Shown here one piece after another: positions 8,737-16,495 of a stretch of DNA of 64,000 nucleotides. The first letter of the stretch is position 1. The number at the start of each line of letters is the position of its first letter. The notes beneath the pieces were generated by a model that saw only the letters and a program-made list of their open reading frames with translations, searched no databases and was not told where the DNA came from. Source of the stretch: Myxococcales bacterium (GTDB taxonomy: Bacteria > Myxococcota_A > Polyangia > Polyangiales > Polyangiaceae); assembly GCA_025355005.1 (NCBI GenBank), contig JANXLV010000196.1, positions 1-64,000 of the forward strand, read 5' to 3'. Position numbers and translations under genes: made by a program.

Positions 8737-9291
8737 ATGCTGCCCGCGCTCCTCCCCCGCATCGCGAACGGCGACAAGACAGCCGTTCGCGAATGCATCG
8801 CGCGATACGGAGGCCTCGTGTGGTCGCTCGCGCGGCGGCTCTCGCCGAACGACGCGGAGGACGCGGTGCAGGACATATTCGTGGACCTCTGGAAGAGCGC
8901 GAGCAGGTTCGACCCCCAGGCCGGAACGGAGGTCACGTTCATCGCCACCATCGCGCGCCGCCGGCTCATCGACCGGCGGCGCAAGGTGCGGCGGGACCCC
9001 CGGACCGAGGCGCTCAGCGACCACCTCCCCAGCGAGGGGCAGATGCCCGCCGAGGTCGGCGCCGAGGCCAATTTTGCGGCCCGCGCGGTCTCACAGCTCC
9101 GCCCCGAGCAGCGCCAGGTGCTGGTCCTCACCACGTGCCACGGCCTGACCCACGAGGAAGTGGCAGCGGCCACCGGGATGCCGCTCGGCACTGTGAAGGC
9201 ACACGCACGACGCGGACTGATGGTCGTACGCGATGCGCTCGGGCTCGGCGATCCAAGCGCCCCCGCCCAGCGTACGGAGGGGTGGACATGA
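8737..9291 (+). CDS. ECF RNA polymerase sigma factor
   Basis: 184 aa. Region 2 is visible as DAEDAVQDIFVDLWKSASRFDP (helix contacting the -10 element and core), followed by IARRRLIDRRRK. Region 4 is LRPEQRQVLVLTTCHGLTHEEVAAATGMPLGTVKAHARRGL, a helix-turn-helix reading the -35 element. Region 3 is absent, as expected for the ECF group. The last codon overlaps the anti-sigma gene (ATGA at 9288), typical for a sigma/anti-sigma pair. Confidence 0.93.
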   Translation: MLPALLPRIANGDKTAVRECIARYGGLVWSLARRLSPNDAEDAVQDIFVDLWKSASRFDPQAGTEVTFIATIARRRLIDRRRKVRRDPRTEALSDHLPSEGQMPAEVGAEANFAARAVSQLRPEQRQVLVLTTCHGLTHEEVAAATGMPLGTVKAHARRGLMVVRDALGLGDPSAPAQRTEGWT

Positions 9292-10154
9292 ATTCGATGT
9301 TCGACAGAGACGCTCGCCTCCGCGAGCTCTACTGCGATGCAGCGCTGGTTGGTCTGGATACAGCGGAGCAAGCACAGCTCGCGCAGCTGCTCGCGGAGAC
9401 GGGGCGACGCCCTGGCAGCCCGGAGGAGCAGAGCTACGAGCGCGCCGTGATCGCGATCGCGCTGGCAGGCGCGGCGTCCCGTCCGGAGCCCATGTCGCCG
9501 GCGCTCGCGGAGAAGGTTGCGATGCGCGCCTTCGAGGCGATGAGCGCGCCCATGTCGGGACCGATGAGCGCGCCCGTCGTGCAGCTGTCGTCGCGACGGT
9601 TCCGGACGGTCGCGATCGTGGGATGGATCGCCGCCGCGGTGTGCCTCGTTCTCGCGGTCGGCGCGATCGTGAAGCGCCCGCGCGAGGTGGTGGTGACGAA
9701 CACGGTCGTGGTGCCCGCAAGCGCGCCCACCGTGATCGCTCCGCCGCCGCCCGAGCGCCCGGAGTCGCAGCGTCAGGCGCTGCTCGCGCGGCCCGGCACG
9801 GTGAAGATGGAGTGGGCGGCCACGAAGGATCCGGCCTCCAAGGTCGCCACGGGTGACGTGGTGTGGAACGCGAAGGAGCAGACTGGCTTCATGACGTTCC
9901 GTGGGCTCGCGAAGAACGATCCCGCAAGCGTGCAGTACCAGCTCTGGATCTTCGACAAGTCGCGCGACGCTCGTTATCCCGTGGATGGCGGCGTGTTCGA
10001 CATTGACAGTGAGAGTGGCGACGTCGTCGTCGCGTTCCATGGGCGGGTGCCCGTGGGGGACGCGAACCTGTTCGCGGTGACCGTGGAGAAGCCGGGCGGG
10101 GTGGTGGTTTCGAAGCGGGAGCGGATCGTGCTGACTGCCAAGCCTGCGGTGTAG
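9288..10154 (+). CDS. Membrane anti-sigma factor, RskA-like
   Basis: 288 aa, started by the ATG that overlaps the sigma factor stop. The cytoplasmic N-terminal part (1-100) starts MNSMFDRDARLREL and is helical; a single membrane segment lies near residues 107-128 (FRTVAIVGWIAAAVCLVLAV). The periplasmic part ends in the RskA C-terminal pattern with YQLWIFD and FAVTVEKPGGV. No zinc HxxxCxxC motif is seen in the N-terminus, so this is the RskA rather than the ZAS type. It should hold the preceding ECF factor inactive until proteolysis. Confidence 0.85.
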   Translation: MNSMFDRDARLRELYCDAALVGLDTAEQAQLAQLLAETGRRPGSPEEQSYERAVIAIALAGAASRPEPMSPALAEKVAMRAFEAMSAPMSGPMSAPVVQLSSRRFRTVAIVGWIAAAVCLVLAVGAIVKRPREVVVTNTVVVPASAPTVIAPPPPERPESQRQALLARPGTVKMEWAATKDPASKVATGDVVWNAKEQTGFMTFRGLAKNDPASVQYQLWIFDKSRDARYPVDGGVFDIDSESGDVVVAFHGRVPVGDANLFAVTVEKPGGVVVSKRERIVLTAKPAV

Positions 10155-10182
10155 GGCCCTGGTCACACGGCGGCGGTCGGGG

Positions 10183-11154
10183 TCAGAGCGCGAGCACCTT
10201 GTCTTCTCCAAGCGACTTCACCTTTGCGTCCACGATGGTGAGCAGCTGATCGCGTCGCGTGAGGATTGCGTGGCGCTGGGCTTCCGTGAGCAGGGGAGCT
10301 CCGGTTTCGTCCCGGCCCAGCGCTTGGTCCAGCGACGCGGCGTCGAGCTTTCTGGTGGCTTCGATCAGGGCTCTTGGGAAGCGGTCGGCTCCGTTCACCA
10401 GTGTCAGGTGCTCCTTCACTAGCTTCTCCGGGACTGGTTCGAAGAACGCGCCGTCGTTGTCCACGAAGAGCAAGTGTTGCTTCTGCGCGTCGAGCCCGAC
10501 GTTTGCTCCGCTCCAGCGATCCCAGTTGCCGGTCAGCGTGTCGAACACGAGCAGCGACGAGATCTCCGGGGCCAGCTCGTGCTGCGGTCCTTCCGGCGTC
10601 GCGCCCACGCGCAGCCACGCGCGCCATCGCGAGCGAAGCGGCTCCGCTTCCAGCGGGATGAACGACAGCCCGGTGATCCACGGCATCAGGGCGCCGCGCA
10701 CCTTCCCGTCGTGGGCCGTAACCTCCGCATCGAAGAGCGTCTGCCCGTCCGCATTGCTCGCCGCACGAAGCGCAGTCGCAGGAAGCGAGACGAGCAGCGC
10801 CGTCGGAACGTTCGTGATGCCAAGCGCGCTCTGCAACCGAAACGCCGCGGCCTCGCTGCGGTACCGAAGACGCCCACGCGAAGACTCCGGCTTGAACGCG
10901 GCCACGCGCCCGTCATCGAAGGTGATCTTGTAGACGACGGAGGTGTGACCGATCGGCTTCGCGGATTTGATCGTCGCGTCGCCAAAATTGTCGGACGTCG
11001 AGGGGGAGGGTGAGGTCGAGGGGGAGGGTGAGGTCGAGGTCGAGGTCGAGGTCGAAGTCGTCGTCGATCCGCCTTTGCACGCCACGCTCACCGCGCTCGC
11101 CGCCATCGCGGCGATCAGGGCGTGTGCGAGCGCGCTATGCGAGGATGCGGTCAC
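10183..11154 (-). CDS. Lipoprotein with a FAM20/HipA-like protein-kinase-type domain
   Basis: 323 aa. Signal peptide ending SVSVAC (lipid Cys26), a Ser/Thr/Pro low-complexity linker at 30-54, then a domain carrying all catalytic positions of an atypical kinase fold: FKPE with Lys88, helix-C Glu101 in RSEAAAF, TGNWDRWSGAN with Asp212 as base and Asn218 as metal ligand, and LLFVDND with Asp232 as second metal ligand. GNxDRxxxxN followed by xDNG/D is the arrangement of FAM20C-type secretory kinases and of related PI3K/HipA-like families. An exported bacterial kinase or pseudokinase is thus likely; substrate unknown. The GTG start overlaps the hydrolase gene upstream by 20 nt. Only 20-30% confidence in the exact subfamily. 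Confidence 0.7.
   Translation of the reverse strand: MTASSHSALAHALIAAMAASAVSVACKGGSTTTSTSTSTSTSPSPSTSPSPSTSDNFGDATIKSAKPIGHTSVVYKITFDDGRVAAFKPESSRGRLRYRSEAAAFRLQSALGITNVPTALLVSLPATALRAASNADGQTLFDAEVTAHDGKVRGALMPWITGLSFIPLEAEPLRSRWRAWLRVGATPEGPQHELAPEISSLLVFDTLTGNWDRWSGANVGLDAQKQHLLFVDNDGAFFEPVPEKLVKEHLTLVNGADRFPRALIEATRKLDAASLDQALGRDETGAPLLTEAQRHAILTRRDQLLTIVDAKVKSLGEDKVLAL
10997..11061. repeat. GTCGAG-based tandem repeat encoding the Ser/Thr/Pro linker
   Basis: Two copies of an 18-bp unit (GTCGAGGGGGAGGGTGAG) run into about five copies of GTCGAG. It lies inside the kinase-like lipoprotein gene and encodes STSTS and SPSPS. Multiples of 3/6 bp mean that slippage would alter linker length without breaking the frame. 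Confidence 0.8.
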
Positions 11155-12115
11155 GGATGAACGCCGTTACTCGTTCGTTGACGAGCTCGGGTTGCTCGAT
11201 GGCCGCGACGTGACTGCCGCCCTTCACCATCAGGAGCTCTGCCTTGGGGATCGTCTCCGCCATGTACTCGGAGAGCGCAGGGGGCGTGAACGTGTCCTTC
11301 TCTCCGGCGATGATGAGCACGGGAATGTCGATCTTCGCCATGTACTCTTCGGCGGTGTGATTGCCCGCCGCCCGAAGCATCTTCAGGAACATGGGAAAAT
11401 CCACGTGGGTCATGTGCTTCAGGTATGGGAGCATGTCGTCCGCATGCACCTTGTCCGGATCGACGTCCCGCGCGCGCAGCGCAAGCTTCAACGCGACCTC
11501 AGGCGGGATGCGAGACCACAGCGCACGGACGATGTCCGGCTGCTTCTCCACGATGTCCATCAGCTTGGGCAGGATGAGGTCGAGCAGCGGCATGCCGCGA
11601 AACGACTGCGTCACCTTCCCGAAGCTCCCGCAGATCAGCACCAGCCCACGGACCTTGTCCGGGTACAGGTGGACCTCTTCCAGCGCGACCTGCGTCCCCA
11701 TCGAGTGCCCCAGGATCACGCACGGCGGATCCGAGACATGCAGGCGCACGCTCCGAAGGTCAGCCGCGTGGGCGGGGATGTCGATGAGGTCCGGATTTTC
11801 GGGTGCACTGCTGCGCCCATGGCCCCGATAGTGCCAGTGCGTGAGCTGGAGCAGCTTCCCTACCTCGTCGTAGAGGTACTTCCAGATGAACCCGTCGCAA
11901 AGAATCCCGTCACAAAAGAACGCGGTAGGCGTGTTTGCGCCAGGCCCAATGGGATCAACGTGACCAACGGGATCAATGCGATCAACGCTCGGAACGCCGG
12001 CCGGGTGAACCGGCCTCGCCCTCACGAACAATCGTGTCCCGTCTGTTGCCGTCGCGAAGGAGTGCTCCTCATCCGCCGGGAAACCCGACGGCGGTGGAAC
12101 ACTGTGACTCTTCAC
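11135..12115 (-). CDS. Alpha/beta hydrolase
   Basis: 326 aa from a GTG at 12115, chosen because it begins 7 nt after the stop of the upstream regulator gene; longer frames would run through that gene. The fold is clear: HYRGHGRS oxyanion region, nucleophile elbow GHSMG, acid in GEKDTFTP and catalytic His in GGSHVA. The catalytic triad is complete. Substrate is not indicated; esterase, lipase or haloperoxidase-like roles are all possible. It sits in the middle of a three-gene operon between a ribbon-helix-helix protein and the kinase-like lipoprotein. Confidence 0.88.
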   Translation of the reverse strand: MKSHSVPPPSGFPADEEHSFATATDGTRLFVRARPVHPAGVPSVDRIDPVGHVDPIGPGANTPTAFFCDGILCDGFIWKYLYDEVGKLLQLTHWHYRGHGRSSAPENPDLIDIPAHAADLRSVRLHVSDPPCVILGHSMGTQVALEEVHLYPDKVRGLVLICGSFGKVTQSFRGMPLLDLILPKLMDIVEKQPDIVRALWSRIPPEVALKLALRARDVDPDKVHADDMLPYLKHMTHVDFPMFLKMLRAAGNHTAEEYMAKIDIPVLIIAGEKDTFTPPALSEYMAETIPKAELLMVKGGSHVAAIEQPELVNERVTAFIRDRILA

Positions 12116-12122
12116 GTTTCGC

Positions 12123-12365
12123 TCACGGCTCGTCGTCGTCGTCGGCGCCGTCGACTTCGTTGACGCTCGGAAGCTTCTTGATCTCCAGGCGGGAGATCTT
12201 CCAGGCACGCTGAACTACCCAAGAAAGCGAACGGTCGAGGCGCGCTGCCTCTTCTTTGATCTCCTGGAGCATCGATTCGGGGAAGTAGAGACTCTGCTTC
12301 CTCTTGTCGGTCTTGGAGCTCTCGCTGCGAAGGTTCGAAATCGAGTCCTTTTCTCCGCTCGCCAC
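12123..12365 (-). CDS. Ribbon-helix-helix small DNA-binding protein
   Basis: 80 aa with a GTG start at 12365 behind a strong AGGAGG (7-nt spacing). The segment KQSLYFPESMLQEIKEEAARLDRSLSWVVQRAW is a short beta strand followed by two helices, as in CopG/Arc-type regulators and the small myxobacterial family I recall as TIGR04563. The C-terminus is acidic (DGADDDDEP). No toxin gene lies beside it, so an antitoxin role is not supported. It heads the hydrolase/kinase-like operon and may regulate it. Confidence 0.75.
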   Translation of the reverse strand: MASGEKDSISNLRSESSKTDKRKQSLYFPESMLQEIKEEAARLDRSLSWVVQRAWKISRLEIKKLPSVNEVDGADDDDEP

Positions 12366-12505
12366 CGGGGGCCTCCTCTGTGTCAGGTCACGTATTCACA
12401 CACGCGGAAGTCGCGCGCATGATTCAAGATATCAGGACTTCGCGACCCGGTGCGACAATTCTCGACCTTGCGCACGTTGTCGCGCGGCGGCCCGCAGATC
12501 CCCCT

Positions 12506-12534
12506 GAAAAAGGCCGAAAAAGGCGGAAAAAGGC
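12506..12534. repeat. Three phased A5 tracts, GAAAAAGGC every 10 bp
   Basis: GAAAAAGGC occurs at 12506, 12516 and 12526, exactly one helical turn apart, just upstream of the S41 protease start. Phased A tracts bend DNA, so this may be a curved upstream promoter element, or sites for a regulator. Confidence 0.6.
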
Positions 12535-12549
12535 GATACCTTTCCACCC

Positions 12550-13905
12550 GTGACTACCCCCCACCGCGGCTACCACGCTCTCCGGCGCGCTCTCCGGCTC
12601 GCACTTCCCGTAATTCTTGCGTTCGCGGGCGGAGTCGTCGTCGGCTCCGGTCGCGCGCATGCGACGAGCGAAGACAAGAGCCCCTACTCCGCGGTTGGTC
12701 AGCTCGGACGCGTGCTCGTGCTCGTGGAGAACGAGTACGTCGATCCCGTCGAGCGCGGCCGTCTCGTCGAGGGCGCCATCAAGGGCATGGTGACGGAGCT
12801 CGATCCGCACTCCGAGTACCTCCGCCCCGACGAGTGGAAGCAGTTCCACGGCGACACGGAAGGAAACTTCGGGGGCATCGGCATCGAGGTCGACGGTCGC
12901 GACGGCACGCTCACGGTCATCGCGCCCATCGAGGGCTCACCCGCGGATCGCGCGGGCATCCTCTCTGGTGACAAGGTCATCGGGGTGGATGGCGAGGACG
13001 CGCGCCATGCATCGCTCGACAAGCTGATGAAGCAGATGCGCGGCCAGGCCGGCACGCGCGTGAAGATCACGGTCCTGCGCGGCTCGGAGACGAGGGTCTT
13101 CGATCTCGTGCGCGAGGTCATCCATCTCTCCGCGGTGACCTCGAAGGCGCTCGAGGGCGGCGCGATCTACGTGCGCATCCGGCAGTTCCAGGAAGGCACG
13201 CACGCGGAGCTCATTCGCGAGGTCGGGAAGGCGCGGCGCGAAGCAGGAGGCCGCGTGCAGGGCGTCATCCTAGATCTTCGTCACAATCCGGGCGGTCTCG
13301 TCGACGAGGCCGCAGAGGTGTCCGACGAGTTCCTCGACGGCGGCATGATCTTCACCATGCGTCACCGCGGTCAGACCGTGGAGCAGGCGAAGGCACACTC
13401 GGGCGGCGCGCTCGTCGACATGCCGGTCATCGTGCTCGTGGACGAATGGAGCGCGAGCGCCTCCGAGCTCGTCACCGGCGCGCTGCAAGATCAGAAGCGA
13501 GGTGTCGTCGTGGGCCAGCCGACGTTTGGCAAGGGCAGCGTGCAGTCGATCCTCGATCTGCCTGGCGGCGCGGGGCTCAAGCTGACGACGGCGCGCTACT
13601 TCACCCCCTCGGGTCACGCGATCCAGGCGGACGGCATCCACCCAGACGTCGTCGTCGAGAAGGAGAACATCGGTCGACCTGCGTTCCGCGAAGGCGACAT
13701 CGGCAACCACCTCTCCGCGGAAGGGCCGCAGGGCGGCGTGCCCTCGCAAGGGGCTCGCGATGCGGGCTCGATCCACGTCGAGCGGGACGGCGGTGACTAC
13801 CCGGTGCAGGCCGCGCGCGACGTCCCGAAGGATCCGTCCACGTCCAAGGACTTCGTGCTGGCGCTCGGCTACAAGCTGCTGCGGCAGAAGATGGCTGGCA
13901 GGTAG
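12550..13905 (+). CDS. C-terminal processing protease (S41 family)
   Basis: 451 aa, GTG start. A membrane anchor or signal (residues 15-36) leads into the usual CTP order: N-terminal helical part with LVENEYVDPV and ELDPHSEYL, a PDZ domain (about 105-190, FGGIGIEV, IEGSPADRAGI), then the tail-specific protease core with LDLRHNPGGL. Catalytic Ser is in EWSASASELV and catalytic Lys in FGKGSVQ, both present. CTPs act in the periplasm on protein C-termini. The last 100 residues are an unconserved tail. Upstream curved DNA may help transcription. There is no obvious Shine-Dalgarno sequence. Confidence 0.93.
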   Translation: MTTPHRGYHALRRALRLALPVILAFAGGVVVGSGRAHATSEDKSPYSAVGQLGRVLVLVENEYVDPVERGRLVEGAIKGMVTELDPHSEYLRPDEWKQFHGDTEGNFGGIGIEVDGRDGTLTVIAPIEGSPADRAGILSGDKVIGVDGEDARHASLDKLMKQMRGQAGTRVKITVLRGSETRVFDLVREVIHLSAVTSKALEGGAIYVRIRQFQEGTHAELIREVGKARREAGGRVQGVILDLRHNPGGLVDEAAEVSDEFLDGGMIFTMRHRGQTVEQAKAHSGGALVDMPVIVLVDEWSASASELVTGALQDQKRGVVVGQPTFGKGSVQSILDLPGGAGLKLTTARYFTPSGHAIQADGIHPDVVVEKENIGRPAFREGDIGNHLSAEGPQGGVPSQGARDAGSIHVERDGGDYPVQAARDVPKDPSTSKDFVLALGYKLLRQKMAGR

Positions 13906-13953
13906 TCAGCCTCCTCGGTCAGTCTCCTCAGTCAGTCTCCTCTGTCAGTCACC
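13905..13953. repeat. 13-bp tandem repeat GTCAG(T/C)CTCCTC(N)
   Basis: Three full copies and one partial copy (13905, 13918, 13931, 13944) bridge the stop codons of two converging genes and end within the last codons of the reverse-strand gene. Confidence 0.75.
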
Positions 13954-14301
13954 ACGAAGCGCGACTGCCGCGTTGACCAGCGGCAGCAGCAGGAGCAGCG
14001 TGACGGCGACCAGCGAGTAGCTTGCCCAGGTCCAGTCAGCCGGCGGCCCCACGCGCGCGAGCGAGATGATCATCGTGATGATGCCGAGGAGCGCATGTCC
14101 GCGTGAGGGCGCCCGCCACACGAGCGCGCTGGCGGTGACACCGAGCATCGAGCAGCCGATCGCGATCGCGCTCTTCCAATTCCATGGCGCGGGGTTCCTG
14201 TAGAACCACCCGATCAGCGCCACCGTCGTGAGCCCGCTGAAGATCAGAAGAGCCATCGACGCGACGAAGACAGTGAGCTTTGAGGCTCCGCGATCGTTCA
14301 C
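13945..14301 (-). CDS. Small four-helix membrane protein of unknown function
   Basis: 118 aa. Four hydrophobic segments are visible, near residues 9-31, 43-62, 68-84 and 92-112, with short loops; the N-terminus is MNDRGASK. No conserved charged residues in the membrane part and no family recognised. Its ATG is preceded by about 120 bp of non-coding sequence with two hairpins. It converges on the S41 protease gene. Confidence 0.65.
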   Translation of the reverse strand: MNDRGASKLTVFVASMALLIFSGLTTVALIGWFYRNPAPWNWKSAIAIGCSMLGVTASALVWRAPSRGHALLGIITMIISLARVGPPADWTWASYSLVAVTLLLLLPLVNAAVALRGD

Positions 14302-14327
14302 GATGAGCCCCGAGCATACACGAATTG

Positions 14328-14346
14328 GTCGAGGGACACCCTCGAC
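14328..14346. terminator. Perfect hairpin GTCGAGGG-ACA-CCCTCGAC
   Basis: An 8-bp perfect stem with a 3-nt loop lies between the glycosyltransferase gene and the small membrane protein gene, both on the reverse strand. It has no T-run. With the neighbouring hairpin it may end transcription from the glycosyltransferase gene. Confidence 0.45.
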
Positions 14347-14358
14347 GCTCCCGGATTA

Positions 14359-14390
14359 TTGAAAGTTCGACGTGCCGTCGAAGCTTTCAA
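14359..14390. terminator. Long inverted repeat TTGAAAG-TTCGAC / GTCGAA-GCTTTCAA
   Basis: Two arms of 13-14 nt with one bulged base and a 5-nt centre (GTGCC). It follows the glycosyltransferase stop by about 35 nt on the reverse strand. Either a terminator stem without U-run or an operator. The TTGAAA/TTTCAA ends recur in the inverted repeat at 18506-18528. Confidence 0.45.
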
Positions 14391-14424
14391 TTCCCCCGCC
14401 GCCAAGCGCCCCCTGTCCACAGAG

Positions 14425-15153
14425 CTATCCACGGATCCGGATGGCGTACGTCAGCTTCACTACGTTCTTCAGGACGTTCGGCACGCGCTTGAAAAGGTTG
14501 ATGGAAGGTGGCCGCTTCTCGACGACGCGCACGGGGATCTCGCGCATCTTGATTCCGCCTCGATCCGCGCGGATCACGAACTCGCTCGCGAAGACGTCCT
14601 TGTCGACCAGGCACGCACGCACGATGTCGAGCAGCGCGACGCGCCGGAACGCCTTGAGGCCGTGCGTGTCCGTGCCGCGGAAGCCGAGCATGATGCGAAG
14701 GATGGAGGAGTAGCCCATGCTCGCGAGGTGGCGGAACATGGGGCGGTCGTCGCTGGCGCCTTCCACGAGCTTGGAGCCGATGACCATGTCCGCGGCGCCG
14801 GACTCGAGGATCTCGATCGCGCGGCGATGGAAGTCAGCGTCGCAGAGGTCGATCTCGTCGCAGATGACCATCTCACCGCGGGCGAGCAGGATGCCCTGCT
14901 TCATGGCCTTGCCGTAGTTCGGCTCGCCCATGGAGATGATCTTCACCTGGCCGTTCGCCGGGTCGTTGTACTTCTGTGAGAGCTCCTCGCCGATCTCCAC
15001 CGTGCGATCCTTCGAGCCGTTCTCGGCGAGGATGATCTCGTAGTTCCACCCGAGCGGCGCGAGGCGCTCGCGCAGGTCCACGACCGATGCGTGCAGGATC
15101 CCCTCTTCGTTGTAGACGGGGATGACGATGGATATGCGCGGGTCCGAGCTCAC
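14425..15153 (-). CDS. Family 2 glycosyltransferase (dolichol-phosphate mannosyltransferase-like)
   Basis: 242 aa, GTG start. The GT-A fold opening is ISIVIPVYNEEG, the nucleotide-binding DxD-like element is in CDEIDLCDADFHR, and GFRGTDTHGLKAFRR is typical of DPM/polyprenyl-phosphate glycosyltransferases. There is no C-terminal membrane domain, as in the soluble DPM1-type. It should move a sugar from a nucleotide donor to a lipid carrier or envelope glycan. It is divergent from the lipoprotein gene at 15226. Confidence 0.88.
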   Translation of the reverse strand: MSSDPRISIVIPVYNEEGILHASVVDLRERLAPLGWNYEIILAENGSKDRTVEIGEELSQKYNDPANGQVKIISMGEPNYGKAMKQGILLARGEMVICDEIDLCDADFHRRAIEILESGAADMVIGSKLVEGASDDRPMFRHLASMGYSSILRIMLGFRGTDTHGLKAFRRVALLDIVRACLVDKDVFASEFVIRADRGGIKMREIPVRVVEKRPPSINLFKRVPNVLKNVVKLTYAIRIRG

Positions 15154-15225
15154 GACTAGCCGCTTTTATCCCCGTCTTTCCGAAACCTCCAGCCATATTT
15201 CAGGACGGATGCTAAGAGGCGGGCC

Positions 15226-16338
15226 ATGCGAACGCGCACCACGCTCGTTGTTCTCTCCCTGGCTCTCGCCGCGTGCAACAGTGACCCATCTTCCGGCAAG
15301 AAGACCGAGGGCCCCAAGGTCAAGGAGGCGATCCCCGACAACATGGTCGTGAACGACTTCTTCCCGGAGAAGGGTGGCAAGGCGCGGCCCATCGTGGACG
15401 CCTCCATCGGGGAAGGCGGCATCGGCGGCATCGCCGCGGCCACGGGAGACGCTGGCGTCGGGGGCGCGGACGACGGGGACGACAATGCCGTCGTCGAGCG
15501 CAAGATCACCATGCTCGAGGCAGGCGCGGAGCCCCGCTCACCGAAGCGCTATGCGTTCAAGACGCAAAGCGAGGCGCGCAAGGTCACGATGGCCGTGAAG
15601 AGCCTGCGCGAGGGCCAGGGCCAGAAGCAGGAAGACGCGCAGCCGCTGACCACCGTCAACATGCTCTTCACGCTCAAGGGCCAGAATGCCGGCGCGTTCC
15701 AGTACGACGCGCTGATCAAGAACGTGGACCTGGATCTCCCGGCGAACGCGGACAAGCGTCAGGTCGCGCAGGCGAAGCAGGCGCTCGAGGCGCTGAAGGG
15801 CATCAAGGCGCAGATCAGCGTCACGGCGCGCGGCAGCATCGGCGAGGCCAAGTTCGAGTCCGACAAGCTCCCGCGCGGCGCCGCCGAGCAGATCATGCCG
15901 CTCTTCTCGCAGGTGTTCGAGTTCATCGTGGCGCCGCTGCCCGAAGAGGCGATCGGCGTGGGCGCGAAGTGGCAAGAGATCACGGACGGCGCGGACCGCG
16001 GCATTCGCTCGAAGGTGACCGCCATCTACACGCTGAAGGAGTGGAACGCGGAGGGCGGCGTGATCGACGCCGAGGTGAAGCGCTCCGCCCCGCGTCAGAC
16101 CGTCCAGGATCCGCGCATGCCGGGCGCGAGCATCCGCCTCGAGGGCAAGGGCACCTACCACTTCGAAGTGAAGACGAACGGGCTCGTCCAGAGGGCGAGC
16201 GGCGAAAACAACACGGTCCTCAACATCGAAGCGCCCGGACCTTCCGGAAAGCTGGAGCCGGCGCTCACCGAGACCACCTCCGTGAAGCACAGCGTCGAGA
16301 TGCCGGCGTCCGGTGCTCCCGCCGCGCCCGGCCATTGA
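15226..16338 (+). CDS. Lipoprotein of unknown function, 370 aa
   Basis: The signal peptide ends ALAAC (lipid Cys17). A Gly/Asp/Ala linker with GGIGGI and DDGDDN occupies about 75-90. From about 95 onward the protein is soluble and beta-rich, and seems to hold two similar halves, with SVTARGSIGEAKF and RLEGKGTYHFEV as matching strand patterns. PLPEEAIGVGAKWQEI is reminiscent of DUF6263-like periplasmic domains seen in lipoproteins of Bacteroidota and Myxococcota (inference from memory). RBS AAGAGG lies 6 nt before the ATG. Outer-membrane lipoprotein is the likely location. Confidence 0.75.
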   Translation: MRTRTTLVVLSLALAACNSDPSSGKKTEGPKVKEAIPDNMVVNDFFPEKGGKARPIVDASIGEGGIGGIAAATGDAGVGGADDGDDNAVVERKITMLEAGAEPRSPKRYAFKTQSEARKVTMAVKSLREGQGQKQEDAQPLTTVNMLFTLKGQNAGAFQYDALIKNVDLDLPANADKRQVAQAKQALEALKGIKAQISVTARGSIGEAKFESDKLPRGAAEQIMPLFSQVFEFIVAPLPEEAIGVGAKWQEITDGADRGIRSKVTAIYTLKEWNAEGGVIDAEVKRSAPRQTVQDPRMPGASIRLEGKGTYHFEVKTNGLVQRASGENNTVLNIEAPGPSGKLEPALTETTSVKHSVEMPASGAPAAPGH

Positions 16339-16354
16339 CCTGCCTGGCCACTGA

Positions 16355-16390
16355 CCTGCACCGCCTGCACCGCCTGCACCGCCTGCACTG
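16355..16390. repeat. 9-bp tandem repeat CCTGCACCG x4
   Basis: Four consecutive 9-bp copies (last one CCTGCACTG) lie between the lipoprotein stop and ssb. They have no obvious function and may be slippage-prone. Confidence 0.8.
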
Positions 16391-16495
16391 CCGTCTAATG
16401 CCATGGACCGGTCTGCCATCGGCCCACTGACCATTGACGGCGCGTCAGGGTTGGGCAAGAACGAACTCCTCACAGCGTAGCGAAGGAGTCGGCTC

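Noticed and set aside
12123-12365. Toxin-antitoxin antitoxin role for the ribbon-helix-helix protein
   Set aside because: The adjacent gene is a typical alpha/beta hydrolase, not a known toxin.
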